A DNA stretch of 64,000 nt from NCBI RefSeq assembly GCF_014646355.1, contig NZ_BMNH01000001.1:586675-650674 (forward strand). Reading direction: 5' to 3'. The position numbers and the translations under genes are program-made. This document shows, one piece after another, positions 36,261 to 45,311 of the stretch. The notes under the pieces are model-generated. The model was not told where the DNA came from. It did no database searches and was given only the letters and a program-made list of their open reading frames with translations. Source of the stretch: Nonomuraea cavernae (lineage in GTDB: Bacteria; Actinomycetota; Actinomycetes; Streptosporangiales; Streptosporangiaceae). Each line of letters starts with the position of its first letter. The first letter of the stretch is position 1.

Positions 36261-37139
36261 TCACATACCTGCATGTGCCGCCACCAGGTCGGCCTGTGAC
36301 ACGGCCCGCTCGCTCGCGGGCAGCAGCGGCAGCCGCACGTCCGGGGTCGGGATCAGCCCCCGGGCGTGCAGCACGCCCTTGATCACGGTCGGGTTCGGCT
36401 CGGCGAACAGTGCCGTCGACACCCTGGCCAGCCGGTGTCCCAGCTCCCGGGCCCGGGCCACGTCGCCCGCCTGCCAGGCGTCGACCAGCTCGGCGAACCG
36501 GCCGGTGAACAGATGCGCCGAGGCCAGGATCCCGCCGGAGGCGCCCAGCGCGAGCAGCGGCGAGACGAACGCGTCGTCCCCGCCCAGCACCGCCAGCCCC
36601 TCGGGCAGGTCGCCCAGCAGGTCGACCGCGTCCTGGTCGATCCCGCCCGTCGCGTACTTCACCCCGGCGATCATCGGATGCCCGCCGAGATGACGCAGCG
36701 TGGCCGCGCTCACGGCCTGCCCCGTCCGGTAGGGAATGTGATAGATCACCAGCGGCACCGGCGTCTCCTCAGCCAGCGCCTCGAAGTGCGCGATCACCCC
36801 CCGCTCCGACGGCCGCAGGAAGTACGGCACCGTCACCAGCGCGGCGGCGACCCCCGGCGGCAGGGCCTTGAGCGATTCGGCCGTCGAACGCGTGTCGTTG
36901 CCCGTGAGGCCCACGGTCAGCGGCACCCCACGCTCTCCGCAGATCCGCGCGCACACCTCGATCACCCGGGCCCGCTCGTCCGGTGTCAGTGCCGCGACCT
37001 CCCCGGTGGTGCCGAGCGCGACCAGCCCGGAGGCGCCCTCGTCGAGCACGCGCCCGGCCAGCTTCTCGATCGCGCCGAACGCGACCTCGCCGGTGACGTC
37101 GAACGGAGTGATCAGGGGTACGTGGATTCCTCTCAGCAT
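36261..37139 (-). CDS. DapA-family aldolase (dihydrodipicolinate synthase / N-acetylneuraminate lyase superfamily)
   Basis: A 292-residue TIM-barrel class I aldolase. LRGIHVPLITPFD opens the barrel, GTTGEVAALTPDER holds the substrate-binding loop, VIYHIPYRTG carries the catalytic Tyr, and GVKYATGG carries the Schiff-base Lys. Because the essential lysine-pathway dapA normally has close neighbours and other motifs, this paralogue more likely acts on another keto acid. Start ATG 37139, though an upstream ATG eight codons earlier exists. Divergent from a LysR gene (71-bp gap), its probable regulator. Confidence 0.88.
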   Translation of the reverse strand: MLRGIHVPLITPFDVTGEVAFGAIEKLAGRVLDEGASGLVALGTTGEVAALTPDERARVIEVCARICGERGVPLTVGLTGNDTRSTAESLKALPPGVAAALVTVPYFLRPSERGVIAHFEALAEETPVPLVIYHIPYRTGQAVSAATLRHLGGHPMIAGVKYATGGIDQDAVDLLGDLPEGLAVLGGDDAFVSPLLALGASGGILASAHLFTGRFAELVDAWQAGDVARARELGHRLARVSTALFAEPNPTVIKGVLHARGLIPTPDVRLPLLPASERAVSQADLVAAHAGM

Positions 37140-37210
37140 GCGTCGAGCCTGACGCGGCAGCACCCGTTAGGTCCAGCGCAGATTTCTTCGGTCGAGCTTA
37201 AGCTGGGCTG

Positions 37211-38071
37211 ATGCTCGACCCTCGTAAGCTCCACCTGCTCCGCGAACTCGCCCGACGGGGCACGATCGCGGCCGTCGCCGAGGCCGTGATGTTCACGCCG
37301 TCCGCGGTGTCCCAGCAGCTCAGTGCCCTGGAGCGGGAGGCTGGGGTGCCGCTGCTGGAGCGTACCGGCCGCACCGTCGCGCTGACGCCCGCCGGTCACC
37401 TGCTGGTCGAGCACGCCCAGGCCGTGCTCGAACAGCTCGAACGCGCCTCGGCCGCGCTCGCCGCGGTGCGCGGCGGCCCGTCGGGGCCGCTGCGGATCGG
37501 CGCGTTCCCCACGGCGGCCCGCGTCCTGCTGCCCCCTGCCCTCGCCGCCCTGTCCAGCGCGCATCCGGCCCTGGAGCCGATGGTCTCGGAGATCGATCCG
37601 GCCGACGTCTCCGCCGCGCTCCGAGCGGGCGAGCTGGACGTCGCCCTCGTGCACGAGTACGACTTCGTCCCTCCGGTGACCGACCTGTCCATGGAGACCG
37701 AGCCCCTGTTCAGCGAGCCCATGTACCTGACCGACCGCCCCTCGCTCGCCGCCGCCCGCGACGACCCGTGGATCACCAACAAGCCCGGCACGCTCTGCCA
37801 CACCATGGCCATCCGGGCCTGTCAGGCGGCCGGCTTCGAGCCGCGTGTCCGCCACCACGTCGACGACTTCGACACCGTGCTCGCCTTCGCCGCCGCCGGC
37901 CAGGGCGTCGCCCTCGTGCCCCGCCTGGCCGCCCTCTCTCCGCCACCCGGCGTCACCCTCACCGAGCTGCCGCTGAGCCGCCGCACCCTGGCGGCCTTCC
38001 GCCGAGGGTACGGCGACCACCCGGCGGTCAGAGCGGCCATCGCCGCCTTCGAAACCGCGCTCACCCGCTGA
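37211..38071 (+). CDS. LysR-family regulator
   Basis: A 286-residue LysR-type regulator. The N-terminal helix-turn-helix is MLDPRKLHLLRELARRGTIAAVAEAV followed by TPSAVSQQLSALEREAGVPLLER, and a periplasmic-binding-protein-like effector domain runs from about 90 (GPLRIGAFPTAARVLLPPAL) to the end. The divergent layout with the DapA-like aldolase is the classical LysR arrangement, so it probably controls that gene and itself in response to the aldolase substrate. Confidence 0.92.
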   Translation: MLDPRKLHLLRELARRGTIAAVAEAVMFTPSAVSQQLSALEREAGVPLLERTGRTVALTPAGHLLVEHAQAVLEQLERASAALAAVRGGPSGPLRIGAFPTAARVLLPPALAALSSAHPALEPMVSEIDPADVSAALRAGELDVALVHEYDFVPPVTDLSMETEPLFSEPMYLTDRPSLAAARDDPWITNKPGTLCHTMAIRACQAAGFEPRVRHHVDDFDTVLAFAAAGQGVALVPRLAALSPPPGVTLTELPLSRRTLAAFRRGYGDHPAVRAAIAAFETALTR

Positions 38072-38080
38072 ACCACCCCG

Positions 38081-39337
38081 TCACGCCTCCAGCCGCCACA
38101 ACGCCGCCAGAGGGAGCGCCTTCAGTCGTTCGCCAAACGAAAGCGACTGCTCCCCGGCATAAAGGACAAACCCAGCCATAAAACGACTCCCCAGCCGACT
38201 CTCCAGATGCCGGAGCCCTCGGAAGTCATCCCCTCGCACCGTCTCCGCCGCCTTGACCTCAACGCCGACCACATCGCCCGAAGCATGCTCCAGCACGGCG
38301 TCCACCTCGATCTGGTCGCGGTCGCGATAGTGAAAAAGCTGGACCGGCTCCTCGGCCCACGTGAGCTGACGGGCGATCTCGCCGACGGCGAAGTTCTCCA
38401 GCAACGGGCCCACAGGCGCGGTCGGATCCGCCAGGCGTTCCGGCGTCATGCCGATCAGTCTGCCGCCGATCCCGGAGTCGACGACGAGCAGTCTGGGGGT
38501 GGCGATCGCCCTCGTGGTGAGGTTGGACGACCAGGCCGGGATCCGCTTGACGAGGAACACCAGCTCCAGCAGGTCCAGGTAGCGCAACAGTGTCGTACGC
38601 GGCATAGCGACGTCTCGGGCCAGCGACTGGACCACGGCCAGGTTTCCCATCCGCGCCGCGATCACGCTGAGCAGCCTGCGCATCTCGGCAGGACGTTCGA
38701 TGTCAGTCACCTGCCGGACGTCACGGGTGATCAGATCCGAGATGTACGAGTCGAAGAATCGGGCGCGACGGCGACCCGCATCACGGCGGACGGCCTCCGG
38801 ATAGCCTCCGCGCAAGGCCCTGCAGACGTAGTCGCGCTTACGCAACGAGCTGGGCTCGATCTCGACCGCGTGCCCCCGGCGAAAGACGGCGTCCACGAAA
38901 CCGTCGGGCTGCGCGTCGATCTCCCCCTGAGACAGCGGCCACAGCTCGATCGTCTCCGCCCGTCCCGGCAGGGCATCGGGCAGATCGCGCAGGTCGAGAA
39001 GCCGCGCCGATCCGGTGAGCAGAAAACGCCCCGGGCGGGGATCACGATCGACTTCGCGCTTGATCGGCAACAACAGTTCGGGGGCCCGCTGCACCTCGTC
39101 GATCAACAGCAGGTCGTCGTGCCGGACGAACCCGACCGGGTCCTCCTGTGCCGCCGCACGCACCGCTGGATCGTCCAGATAGAGCTCCTTGGCACCGGGC
39201 ATGCCGTCCAGAATCCTCTTGGCAAGGGTGCTCTTGCCGACCTGCCGAGCGCCGTTGACCACCACCACACGGGTATCCGCCAGAGCTTCGAGGGCCATGG
39301 CCTCGGCCTTTCGAGGATACATATTCCGGTCGATCAT
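38081..39337 (-). CDS. AAA_14 / DUF4143 ATP-binding protein
   Basis: A 418-residue protein. The N-terminal P-loop domain has Walker A GARQVGKSTLAKRI, Walker B LLLIDEVQRAPELL, and a GRFLLTGSARLLDL sensor. A C-terminal DUF4143 domain (about 210-370) resembles a restriction-endonuclease-like fold (RDRDQIEVDAVLEHASGDVVGVEVKA, with the E-x-D...E-x-K pattern seen in PD-(D/E)xK proteins). The family is widespread, often mobile, and of unproven function. Adjacent repeats at 39.37-39.54 kb suggest an accessory locus. ATG 39337; no clear ribosome-binding site. Confidence 0.9.
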   Translation of the reverse strand: MIDRNMYPRKAEAMALEALADTRVVVVNGARQVGKSTLAKRILDGMPGAKELYLDDPAVRAAAQEDPVGFVRHDDLLLIDEVQRAPELLLPIKREVDRDPRPGRFLLTGSARLLDLRDLPDALPGRAETIELWPLSQGEIDAQPDGFVDAVFRRGHAVEIEPSSLRKRDYVCRALRGGYPEAVRRDAGRRRARFFDSYISDLITRDVRQVTDIERPAEMRRLLSVIAARMGNLAVVQSLARDVAMPRTTLLRYLDLLELVFLVKRIPAWSSNLTTRAIATPRLLVVDSGIGGRLIGMTPERLADPTAPVGPLLENFAVGEIARQLTWAEEPVQLFHYRDRDQIEVDAVLEHASGDVVGVEVKAAETVRGDDFRGLRHLESRLGSRFMAGFVLYAGEQSLSFGERLKALPLAALWRLEA

Positions 39338-39370
39338 GCTTTAGACATTACACCAGCTCACAGGCGGTGT

Positions 39371-39432
39371 GTGGTCAGTCTGCCGGACCTCCTGTGGTCA
39401 TTCTGCCGGAGGTCGCGTGGTCATTCTGCCGT
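39371..39432. repeat. Three tandem 23-bp repeats (GTGGTCATTCTGCCGG core)
   Basis: A 16-nt core GTGGTCATTCTGCCGG is repeated at 39371, 39394 and 39417 (period 23, one mismatch in the first and a shorter match in the third). Spaced terminal repeats of this sort occur at ends of IS21-type elements, but no transposase remains. Confidence 0.65.
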
Positions 39433-39515
39433 ACAGGCGGCGGGCAACCTGCCGGAGAGCACGGGCCAAGGCAAGCCATCTTCCGCCGCCATCGTGAGCA
39501 CTAAGTCGGATCAAT

Positions 39516-39540
39516 CTAAGTAAGAAGGAGTCTTACTTAG
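39516..39540. promoter_or_regulatory. Perfect 10-bp inverted repeat CTAAGTAAGA / TCTTACTTAG
   Basis: Perfect dyad with 5-nt centre AGGAG, unusually AT-rich for this genome, 55 bp beyond the 3' end of the MFS gene. It could be an operator (TetR/MarR style) or the transcription end of the MFS gene. A partial copy of the half-site (CTAAGT) occurs at 39501. No downstream gene is obvious on the plus strand. Confidence 0.5.
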
Positions 39541-39595
39541 ATGCGGTCTTACGTTCGAGTCGGTCAGCAGGCCGGTGCAGCAACCGTTGAGCACG

Positions 39596-41029
39596 CTAGG
39601 CGGGCCGTTCGGCCGTGGAGAGGGGGGCGGCGATCTCCTCCAGGCCCTTGCGTTCGGCCCTGACGCCGAGGAAGAGCTCGACCAGCCCGGCCGCGATCAT
39701 GAGCAGGGCGCCGATCGAGAACGCCAGCGCCGTGTCGGCGGGCACGCCGGTCGAGACCAGTTCGGAGAAGATCAGCGGCCCGGCGATGCCGCCCGCCGCG
39801 GTGCCGATCGCGAAGAAGAACGCGATGGCCATCGCCCGCGTCTCCATCGGGAAGATCTCGCTGACGGTCAGATAGGCGGAGCTGGCCCCGGCCGAGGCGA
39901 CGAAGAGCACCGCGCACCAGCAGGCGGTCAGCGTGACGGCGGTGAGCATGCCCTGGCTGAACAGCCAGGCCGTGCCGAGCAGCAGCACCCCTGAGCCGAT
40001 GTAGGTGGCCGAGATCATCGGCACCCTGCCGACCGTGTCGAACAGCGGCCCGAGCAGCAGCGGGCCGAGGAAGTTGCCGACGGCGATGACCGCGAAGTAG
40101 TAGCCGGTGTAGGTGTCGATGTTGAAGAACGTCGACAGGATCTGCGCGTAGCCGAAGGTGATCGCGTTGTAGAGGAACGCCTGCCCGATGAAGAGCGACA
40201 GGCCGAGGATCGTGCGCTTGGGGTAGAGCGCGACCATCGTGTGCGCGATGCGGATGAAGCCGATCGACTTGCGCTGGTGGATGGTCATCGAGGCGCGCGG
40301 CTCCGGCAGGTCGCCGTCGATCTGCTTCTCGATGCCGCTGACGATCTCCTCGGCCTCGTCGTCCCGCCCGTGGATGAACAGCCAGCGCGGACTCTCCGGC
40401 ACGTGCCGCCGGACGAGCAGGATGGCCAGGCCCAGCACCACGCCCAGGCCGAAGGCGACGCGCCAGCCGATGTTGATCGGCAGGTCGTTCAGCAGCGGGA
40501 CGGTCAGCAGCGCGCCGCCCGCCGCGCCGAGCCAGTAGCTGCCGTTGATCAGGATGTCGATCCGGCCGCGGTGCCGGCTGGGGATCAACTCGTCGATGGC
40601 CGAGTTGATGGCCGCGTACTCGCCGCCGATGCCGAACCCGGTGAGGAACCTGAACAGGAGGAACCACCACACGCTGAACGACAGCGCGGTCATCAGCGTC
40701 GCGACGAGGTAGACGACGAGCGTGATGATGAACAGCTTCTTGCGGCCGAACCTGTCGGTCAGCCAGCCGAAGAACAGCGCCCCCGAGCACGCTCCGGCGA
40801 CGTAGAGCGCCGCGGCCATGCCCGCGACCTGCGCCTGCGTGATGTCCAGGCCGCTGCCCGGCTTCGCGAGCTGGGCCGACAGGTTGCCGACGATGGTGAC
40901 TTCGAGCCCGTCGAGGATCCAGACGGTGCCGAGCCCGACGACGATCATCCAGTGCCAGCGTGACCACGGTAGCCGGTCCAGCCGCGCCGGCACCTTCGTG
41001 GTGACGGTGCCGGTCTCCACGTCGCTCAT
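39596..41029 (-). CDS. MFS metabolite:proton symporter (sugar-porter-like)
   Basis: A 477-residue twelve-helix transporter with motif A GWLTDRFGRKKLF, the RFLTGFGIGGEYAAINSAIDELIPSRHRGR segment of sugar/aromatic-acid symporters, and PESPRWLF after helix 6. A large cytosolic loop (about 215-265) is charged. Substrate unclear, probably an organic acid or sugar. ATG start; 67-bp gap to the methyltransferase stop-side region. It is not in an obvious catabolic operon. Confidence 0.9.
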   Translation of the reverse strand: MSDVETGTVTTKVPARLDRLPWSRWHWMIVVGLGTVWILDGLEVTIVGNLSAQLAKPGSGLDITQAQVAGMAAALYVAGACSGALFFGWLTDRFGRKKLFIITLVVYLVATLMTALSFSVWWFLLFRFLTGFGIGGEYAAINSAIDELIPSRHRGRIDILINGSYWLGAAGGALLTVPLLNDLPINIGWRVAFGLGVVLGLAILLVRRHVPESPRWLFIHGRDDEAEEIVSGIEKQIDGDLPEPRASMTIHQRKSIGFIRIAHTMVALYPKRTILGLSLFIGQAFLYNAITFGYAQILSTFFNIDTYTGYYFAVIAVGNFLGPLLLGPLFDTVGRVPMISATYIGSGVLLLGTAWLFSQGMLTAVTLTACWCAVLFVASAGASSAYLTVSEIFPMETRAMAIAFFFAIGTAAGGIAGPLIFSELVSTGVPADTALAFSIGALLMIAAGLVELFLGVRAERKGLEEIAAPLSTAERPA

Positions 41030-41066
41030 GGGAGCAACCCGATACCCGGAGCGCGGCGGGCAAACG

Positions 41067-41798
41067 TCAGGCGGGCTTACGAGCCTCCAGCATCCAGGTC
41101 CTGAACCAGGGGCCGCCGTACCAGTAGCGCCGGCCGAGATCCCGTCTGCGCACGTCGACCACGCCGAGCGCGCGCAGCGTGTCCTCGTACGCGGGCGTGT
41201 GCTGGAAGTCGGCGATCAGCATCAGGCCGCCCGGCCGCAGCACGCGGTGCGCCTCCCGCACGGCCCGTTCGCGCCCCTCGGCGTCGGGGATGTTGTGCAG
41301 GGCCAGGGCCGACACCACCACGTCGAACGACTCGTCCGCGAAGACCAGCTCGCGCATGTCGCCGGTGAACAGCTCGACCGAGACGCCCTCGGCCTCGGCG
41401 TTGGCCTTGGTGACGCTCTCGTCGTTGCCCGACTGGTCGGCCGATCGCCACAGGTCGACGCCGGTGGCCCGGCCCTCGGGCAGCCGTTCGGCGGCGAGCG
41501 TCAGCACCGCGCCGCGCCCGCAGCCGAGGTCGAGCAGCCGCTCGTCGCCCCGGAGCCGGTCGAGCTCGGCCGCCCACACGAGGAACTTGCCGCGCCGCGT
41601 CGTGTAGAGGTAGCTCGCCGCGCTGGCCGCCGTGTAGAGCGCGCCCAGCAGGAACGCCACCCCGGCGGCCGGAACGTCGAAGACGAACGAGGCGACGCTC
41701 AGCGCGAGCAGCATGACGGCGCCGAAGACCAGACCTGCCAGTGCCCAGGGCGCGTCGAATCCGTAGCTTCCTCGTCTCACGTTCACGTTATATCTCAA
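41067..41798 (-). CDS. Membrane-anchored class I SAM-dependent methyltransferase
   Basis: Up to 243 residues. Two transmembrane helices (about 15-38 and 42-62) precede a Rossmann methyltransferase domain with motif I LLDLGCGRGAVL, acidic motif II region TGVDLW, FTGDMREL, VVSALALHNIPD and VLRPGGLMLIADF. Substrate unknown; the membrane anchor suggests a lipid or quinone-like acceptor. TTG 41798 is the farthest start; GTG codons at 41786 and 41780 are plausible alternatives. Confidence 0.82.
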   Translation of the reverse strand: MRYNVNVRRGSYGFDAPWALAGLVFGAVMLLALSVASFVFDVPAAGVAFLLGALYTAASAASYLYTTRRGKFLVWAAELDRLRGDERLLDLGCGRGAVLTLAAERLPEGRATGVDLWRSADQSGNDESVTKANAEAEGVSVELFTGDMRELVFADESFDVVVSALALHNIPDAEGRERAVREAHRVLRPGGLMLIADFQHTPAYEDTLRALGVVDVRRRDLGRRYWYGGPWFRTWMLEARKPA

Positions 41799-41908
41799 TC
41801 ATCGCTTGGCCGGGAATTGGCGGGACACTTCCCTTTCGTCACCCATATCCACCGGAACCCGTGCCTAGCCTGACTGTGATCCGCGTGAATTCGGGGAGTT
41901 GACCAGGC

Positions 41909-43276
41909 ATGACAGGCAGGGAACACAATTTCGGCCCCCTCGCCGGCATCGCGCTGACCGTGGGCTCGGCCCTCCTGTGGGGCGTGGCCCATCTGGCCAC
42001 GGAGCGCCGCCGGACCGGTCTCGCGCTCATGGCGGCGTACGTGCTGGTGCTGGCGGTCACGATCACCGCCGTCACCGGGTTCGGGCCAAAGCTGCTGTCG
42101 CTGGCCGTGCAACCGGTCTGGCTCACCGTCCTCACGATCACGCTGGCCCTCATCGCGCTCGCCTGGTCCGTGGTGATCATCTGGTCGTTCGTCCTCGTAC
42201 GCCCTCCGCGCGGTGACACCGTGGGCCGCGTGCTGAGCACGGTGGTGGCCGGCGCCCTCTGCGCGCTCATCCTGGCGCCGGCCGCCTACGCCGCCCGGCT
42301 CGCCTACCTGTCGCGCGAGGTGGTCACCACCCTGTTCGCGGGCAACAGCGCCTCCCCGATCCTGGCGCAGGACCCGTGGAACGGCGCCCAGCGGATCAAC
42401 TTCCTGCTCATCGGCGCCGACGCCGCCCCGAACCGGCCCGGAGTCCGTACGGACAGCATGACCGTGGCGAGCGTGGACACCGCGACCGGCGCCACCACCC
42501 TGTTCGGCCTGCCGCGCAACCTGGAGGAGGTGCGGATGCCGGAGGGCCCCGCCAGGCACCGCTTCCCCTACGGTTTCACCGGCGAGGGCCCCAACACGCC
42601 CGGCCTGCTCAACGAGGTCTTCCAGTACGCCGAGGACCACCCGGAGATGGTGCCGGGCGTACGGAAGGGGCATCGCGGCCCGAACCTTCTCAAGCGCACG
42701 ATCAGCGACATCCTCGGCATCCCGGTGGACTACTACGCGATGGTCGACATGCACGGCTTCGCGGAGATCATCGACGCGATGGGCGGCGTCAAGGTCACCA
42801 TCAAGGAGCCCATCGTGTACGGCAAGTACCGCGAGGGACTGCTGGCCGCCGGCACCCGCAGGCTGTCCGGCGAGGAGGCGCTCTGGTACGGCCGTTCGCG
42901 CACCGACAGTGACGACTACGTGCGCATGGGGCGGCAGAAGTGCCTGCTCAACGCCGTGGCCAAGCAGGCCGACCCGATCACCGTGCTCAACAGCTTCGAG
43001 GAGTTGGCCTCGGCCACCAAGCGGGCCATCGCCACCGACCTTCCGCAGGCCCTGCTGCCGCCGCTGATCGAGCTGGCGGCCGAGGTGAAGGACACGCGGA
43101 TCAGGAGCGTGAGCTTCGTGCCGCCGCTGATCAGCACGGCCGACCCCGACTGGCGCCTGATCAGGAACACGGTCACCGAGGCGCTCGCCAGGCGGGCCGG
43201 CCACCAGCCGGGCGCGCAGACCCGCCAGAACAGGGGCCCCTCCTCCCCCATCGCCCTCGACGCGACCTGCGCCTGA
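41909..43276 (+). CDS. LCP-family protein with four-helix N-terminal membrane domain
   Basis: A 455-residue protein. Four hydrophobic segments lie in the first 145 residues, then an extracytoplasmic LCP domain: FLLIGADAAPNRPGVRTDSMTVASV, LFGLPRNLEEV, YYAMVDMHGFAEIIDAMGGVKV, ALWYGRSRTDSDDYVRMGRQ. Conserved catalytic Arg/Asp residues are present. It has no LytR_C domain, unlike the copy at 16 kb, and probably attaches a different glycopolymer to peptidoglycan. ATG after GGGGAG. Convergent with the TPR gene, 6 bp apart. Confidence 0.9.
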   Translation: MTGREHNFGPLAGIALTVGSALLWGVAHLATERRRTGLALMAAYVLVLAVTITAVTGFGPKLLSLAVQPVWLTVLTITLALIALAWSVVIIWSFVLVRPPRGDTVGRVLSTVVAGALCALILAPAAYAARLAYLSREVVTTLFAGNSASPILAQDPWNGAQRINFLLIGADAAPNRPGVRTDSMTVASVDTATGATTLFGLPRNLEEVRMPEGPARHRFPYGFTGEGPNTPGLLNEVFQYAEDHPEMVPGVRKGHRGPNLLKRTISDILGIPVDYYAMVDMHGFAEIIDAMGGVKVTIKEPIVYGKYREGLLAAGTRRLSGEEALWYGRSRTDSDDYVRMGRQKCLLNAVAKQADPITVLNSFEELASATKRAIATDLPQALLPPLIELAAEVKDTRIRSVSFVPPLISTADPDWRLIRNTVTEALARRAGHQPGAQTRQNRGPSSPIALDATCA

Positions 43277-43282
43277 GGCCGC

Positions 43283-43762
43283 TCAGACCGTCTCGTCCAG
43301 GTGGTCGGCGTAGTATTCGACGGCCCGCCGGTAGCCGCCGACCTGCTCGGTGCCGGCCAGCAGCTTGAGCAGCGTGCCGACAGCCTCGCGGGCCTGGCCC
43401 GAGTTGTAGAGGGCCATGGCGCGGAACACCCGCAGCGCCGGGTCGTCCGGAAACTCCGCCAGGCCCCGGTCGAAGACCTCCAGCGCCTCGCCATAGCGCC
43501 CGAGCACCCGCAGCGTGCTGCCGAACCCGGTGAAGGCGCCGAGCCGGTGTTCGGCGGCCAGCCCCTCTCCGGCCAGGGCGCGCTGGTAGAACGGCACGGC
43601 CTCGGCCTCCAGACCGAGCGCGTCGTGCACCCACGCCGTCTGGTAGGCCACCTCGGGGTCGTCCGGACGCCGCCGGGACAGCTCCAGCAGCAGCTCGCGG
43701 GCCGCCTCGTGGTCGCCCTCCTCGCGCAGTCGTACGGCCTGCGCCAATTCTCCGTCCGCCAT
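43283..43762 (-). CDS. Tetratricopeptide-repeat protein
   Basis: A 159-residue soluble helical protein made almost wholly of TPR units (LAQAVRLREEGDHEAARELLLEL; PEVAYQTAWVHDALGLEAEAVPFYQRAL; RLGAFTGFGSTLRVLGRYGEALEVFDRGLAEFPDDPAL). It likely mediates protein contacts. ATG 43762 marks the first residue of the repeat fold. Partner unknown. Confidence 0.88.
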   Translation of the reverse strand: MADGELAQAVRLREEGDHEAARELLLELSRRRPDDPEVAYQTAWVHDALGLEAEAVPFYQRALAGEGLAAEHRLGAFTGFGSTLRVLGRYGEALEVFDRGLAEFPDDPALRVFRAMALYNSGQAREAVGTLLKLLAGTEQVGGYRRAVEYYADHLDETV

Positions 43763-43823
43763 GTGGCCAGTGTGGCATGATGGGCCACCGACAGAATGAC
43801 AACCGTTTTCATAATCATGGAGC

Positions 43824-44759
43824 GTGGACGTGAGGGTGGCGTTCGTCGGCAAGGGCGGCAGCGGCAAGACCACGATGTCGGCGCTGTTCACCAGATACGT
43901 GACGAGCCAGGGCGCGCCGGTGGTCGCCATCGACGCCGACATCAACCAGCATCTCGCCCTGGTGCTCGGCGTCGACCCGCCGCCCGAGCCGCTGGGCGCG
44001 CACCTGACCGAGATCAAGGACCACCTGCGCGGCGACAACCCACGCATCCCGTCGGCTGACGCCATGGTCAAGACCACCCCGCCCGGCCGCGGCTCGCGGC
44101 TGCTCTCCTTCGACGACCTGGCGGGCGGCGAGTTCGCGGTCACCACGCCCGAGGGCGCCCGGCTCATGGCCACCGGCCCGTTCGCCGAGGAGGACCTGGG
44201 GGTGGCCTGCTACCACTCCAAGGTGGGCGCGGTGGAGTTGCTGCTCAACCATCTCGTCGACGGCCCCGGCGAGTACGTCGTGGTCGACATGACCGCGGGG
44301 GCCGACTCCTTCGCCTCCGGCCTGTTCACCCGCTTCGACCTGACCTTCCTGGTCGCCGAGCCCACCCGGCAGGGAGTGAGCGTCTACCGGCAGTATCACG
44401 ACTACGCCGCCGACTTCGAGGTGCGGCTCGCGGTGGTCGGCAACAAGGTGCACGGCCCGTCCGACGTCGAGTTCCTGCGCTCCCAGGTGGGCGACGACCT
44501 GCTGACCTGGATGGAGCACTCCGCCGGGGTGCGGGCCATGGAGCAGGGCCGGCCGTTCGCGCTCGACGACCTGGAGCCCGCCAACACCGACGCGCTGGCC
44601 ATGCTGCTCAAGCAGGTGGACGCCCAGGAGAAGGACTGGCTCAGGTTCGGCCACCAGACCGAGGAGTTCCACCTGCGCAACGCCCGCGCGTGGGCCAACG
44701 CCAGGGCCGGGTTCGACCTCGCCGACCAGATCGACTCCGAGTTCGTCTACGGCCCCTGA
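43824..44759 (+). CDS. ParA/MinD/CooC-like P-loop ATPase
   Basis: A 311-residue SIMIBI-class ATPase. The deviant Walker A is GKGGSGKTTMSALF near residue 9, with VVAIDADINQHLA (A') and VVVDMTAGADSFASGLF (switch region). Its sequence resembles metal-cofactor maturation factors such as CooC more than chromosome ParA, but the CooC CxC metal ligands are not evident. The C-terminal part is longer than in ParA. GTG 43824 start; a second GTG lies two codons later. Role unknown. Confidence 0.82.
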   Translation: MDVRVAFVGKGGSGKTTMSALFTRYVTSQGAPVVAIDADINQHLALVLGVDPPPEPLGAHLTEIKDHLRGDNPRIPSADAMVKTTPPGRGSRLLSFDDLAGGEFAVTTPEGARLMATGPFAEEDLGVACYHSKVGAVELLLNHLVDGPGEYVVVDMTAGADSFASGLFTRFDLTFLVAEPTRQGVSVYRQYHDYAADFEVRLAVVGNKVHGPSDVEFLRSQVGDDLLTWMEHSAGVRAMEQGRPFALDDLEPANTDALAMLLKQVDAQEKDWLRFGHQTEEFHLRNARAWANARAGFDLADQIDSEFVYGP

Positions 44760-44845
44760 CCACACGACTGTCCCCCTCCGGCCATCTGGAGCGTTACGCC
44801 GACCCCACATAGCGTCAGGTTGATCCCCTTTTGAGAGGAGACAGC

Positions 44846-45232
44846 ATGTCGCTGACCGTTCCGAACGATCTGCTCGACCAGGCGAGAGCCGGTGAGATCG
44901 ACGACGCGGCGTTCGTCGCCTGCGTCCGCGACTCCCTGCCCTACGCGTGGTCGGTGATCAGCGAGCTGGTCCAGCAACGCGATCAGTCCGGCGCCGAGTT
45001 CGCCGACAACCACGTCCCGCCACCGTCGGAGGAGGCTCGCGGCCAGCTCCTGCGCTGCCTGGCCAGTGACGCGATGCGCGGCGCCCTGGAAAACCACTTC
45101 GGGGTACGGCTGGCCTTCCAGAACTGCCATCGGGTCGCGGTCTTCGACCCGGCGGCGACCAAGGCCCTGCGCGAGTTCGTCACCCCGAGGGCCCAGATCC
45201 TCAACCAGAAGCCGGAGCTGGTCGACTGCTGA
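44846..45232 (+). CDS. SCO5389 family protein
   Basis: A 128-residue soluble protein that matches the conserved actinobacterial SCO5389 family (MSLTVPNDLLDQARAGEIDDAAFVACVRDSLPYAW; DSLPYAWSVISELVQ; GVRLAFQNCHRVAVFD). Function unknown. The start follows a strong GAGAGGAG ribosome-binding site 6 nt before the ATG. It ends 5 bp before a hairpin region separating it from the convergent LLM oxidoreductase. Confidence 0.92.
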   Translation: MSLTVPNDLLDQARAGEIDDAAFVACVRDSLPYAWSVISELVQQRDQSGAEFADNHVPPPSEEARGQLLRCLASDAMRGALENHFGVRLAFQNCHRVAVFDPAATKALREFVTPRAQILNQKPELVDC

Positions 45233-45237
45233 CCAGG

Positions 45238-45287
45238 GGTGCGGGCGGGACCCGGTTCAGCACCCGCACCGCTGATCGGTGGTGCGG
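45238..45287. terminator. Mutually exclusive hairpins between convergent genes
   Basis: GGTGCGGG (45238-45245) pairs perfectly with CCCGCACC (45263-45270), and the same CCGCACC can pair instead with GGTGCGG (45281-45287). It lies between two convergent genes and probably ends transcription from both sides. Confidence 0.55.
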
Positions 45288-45311
45288 ATGGCGAGCCCGG
45301 TCCTGCCCGGT

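Noticed and set aside
43824..44759. Chromosome-partitioning ParA
   Set aside because: No ParB or parS-like sites nearby, and the sequence is closer to cofactor-maturation ATPases of the same fold.
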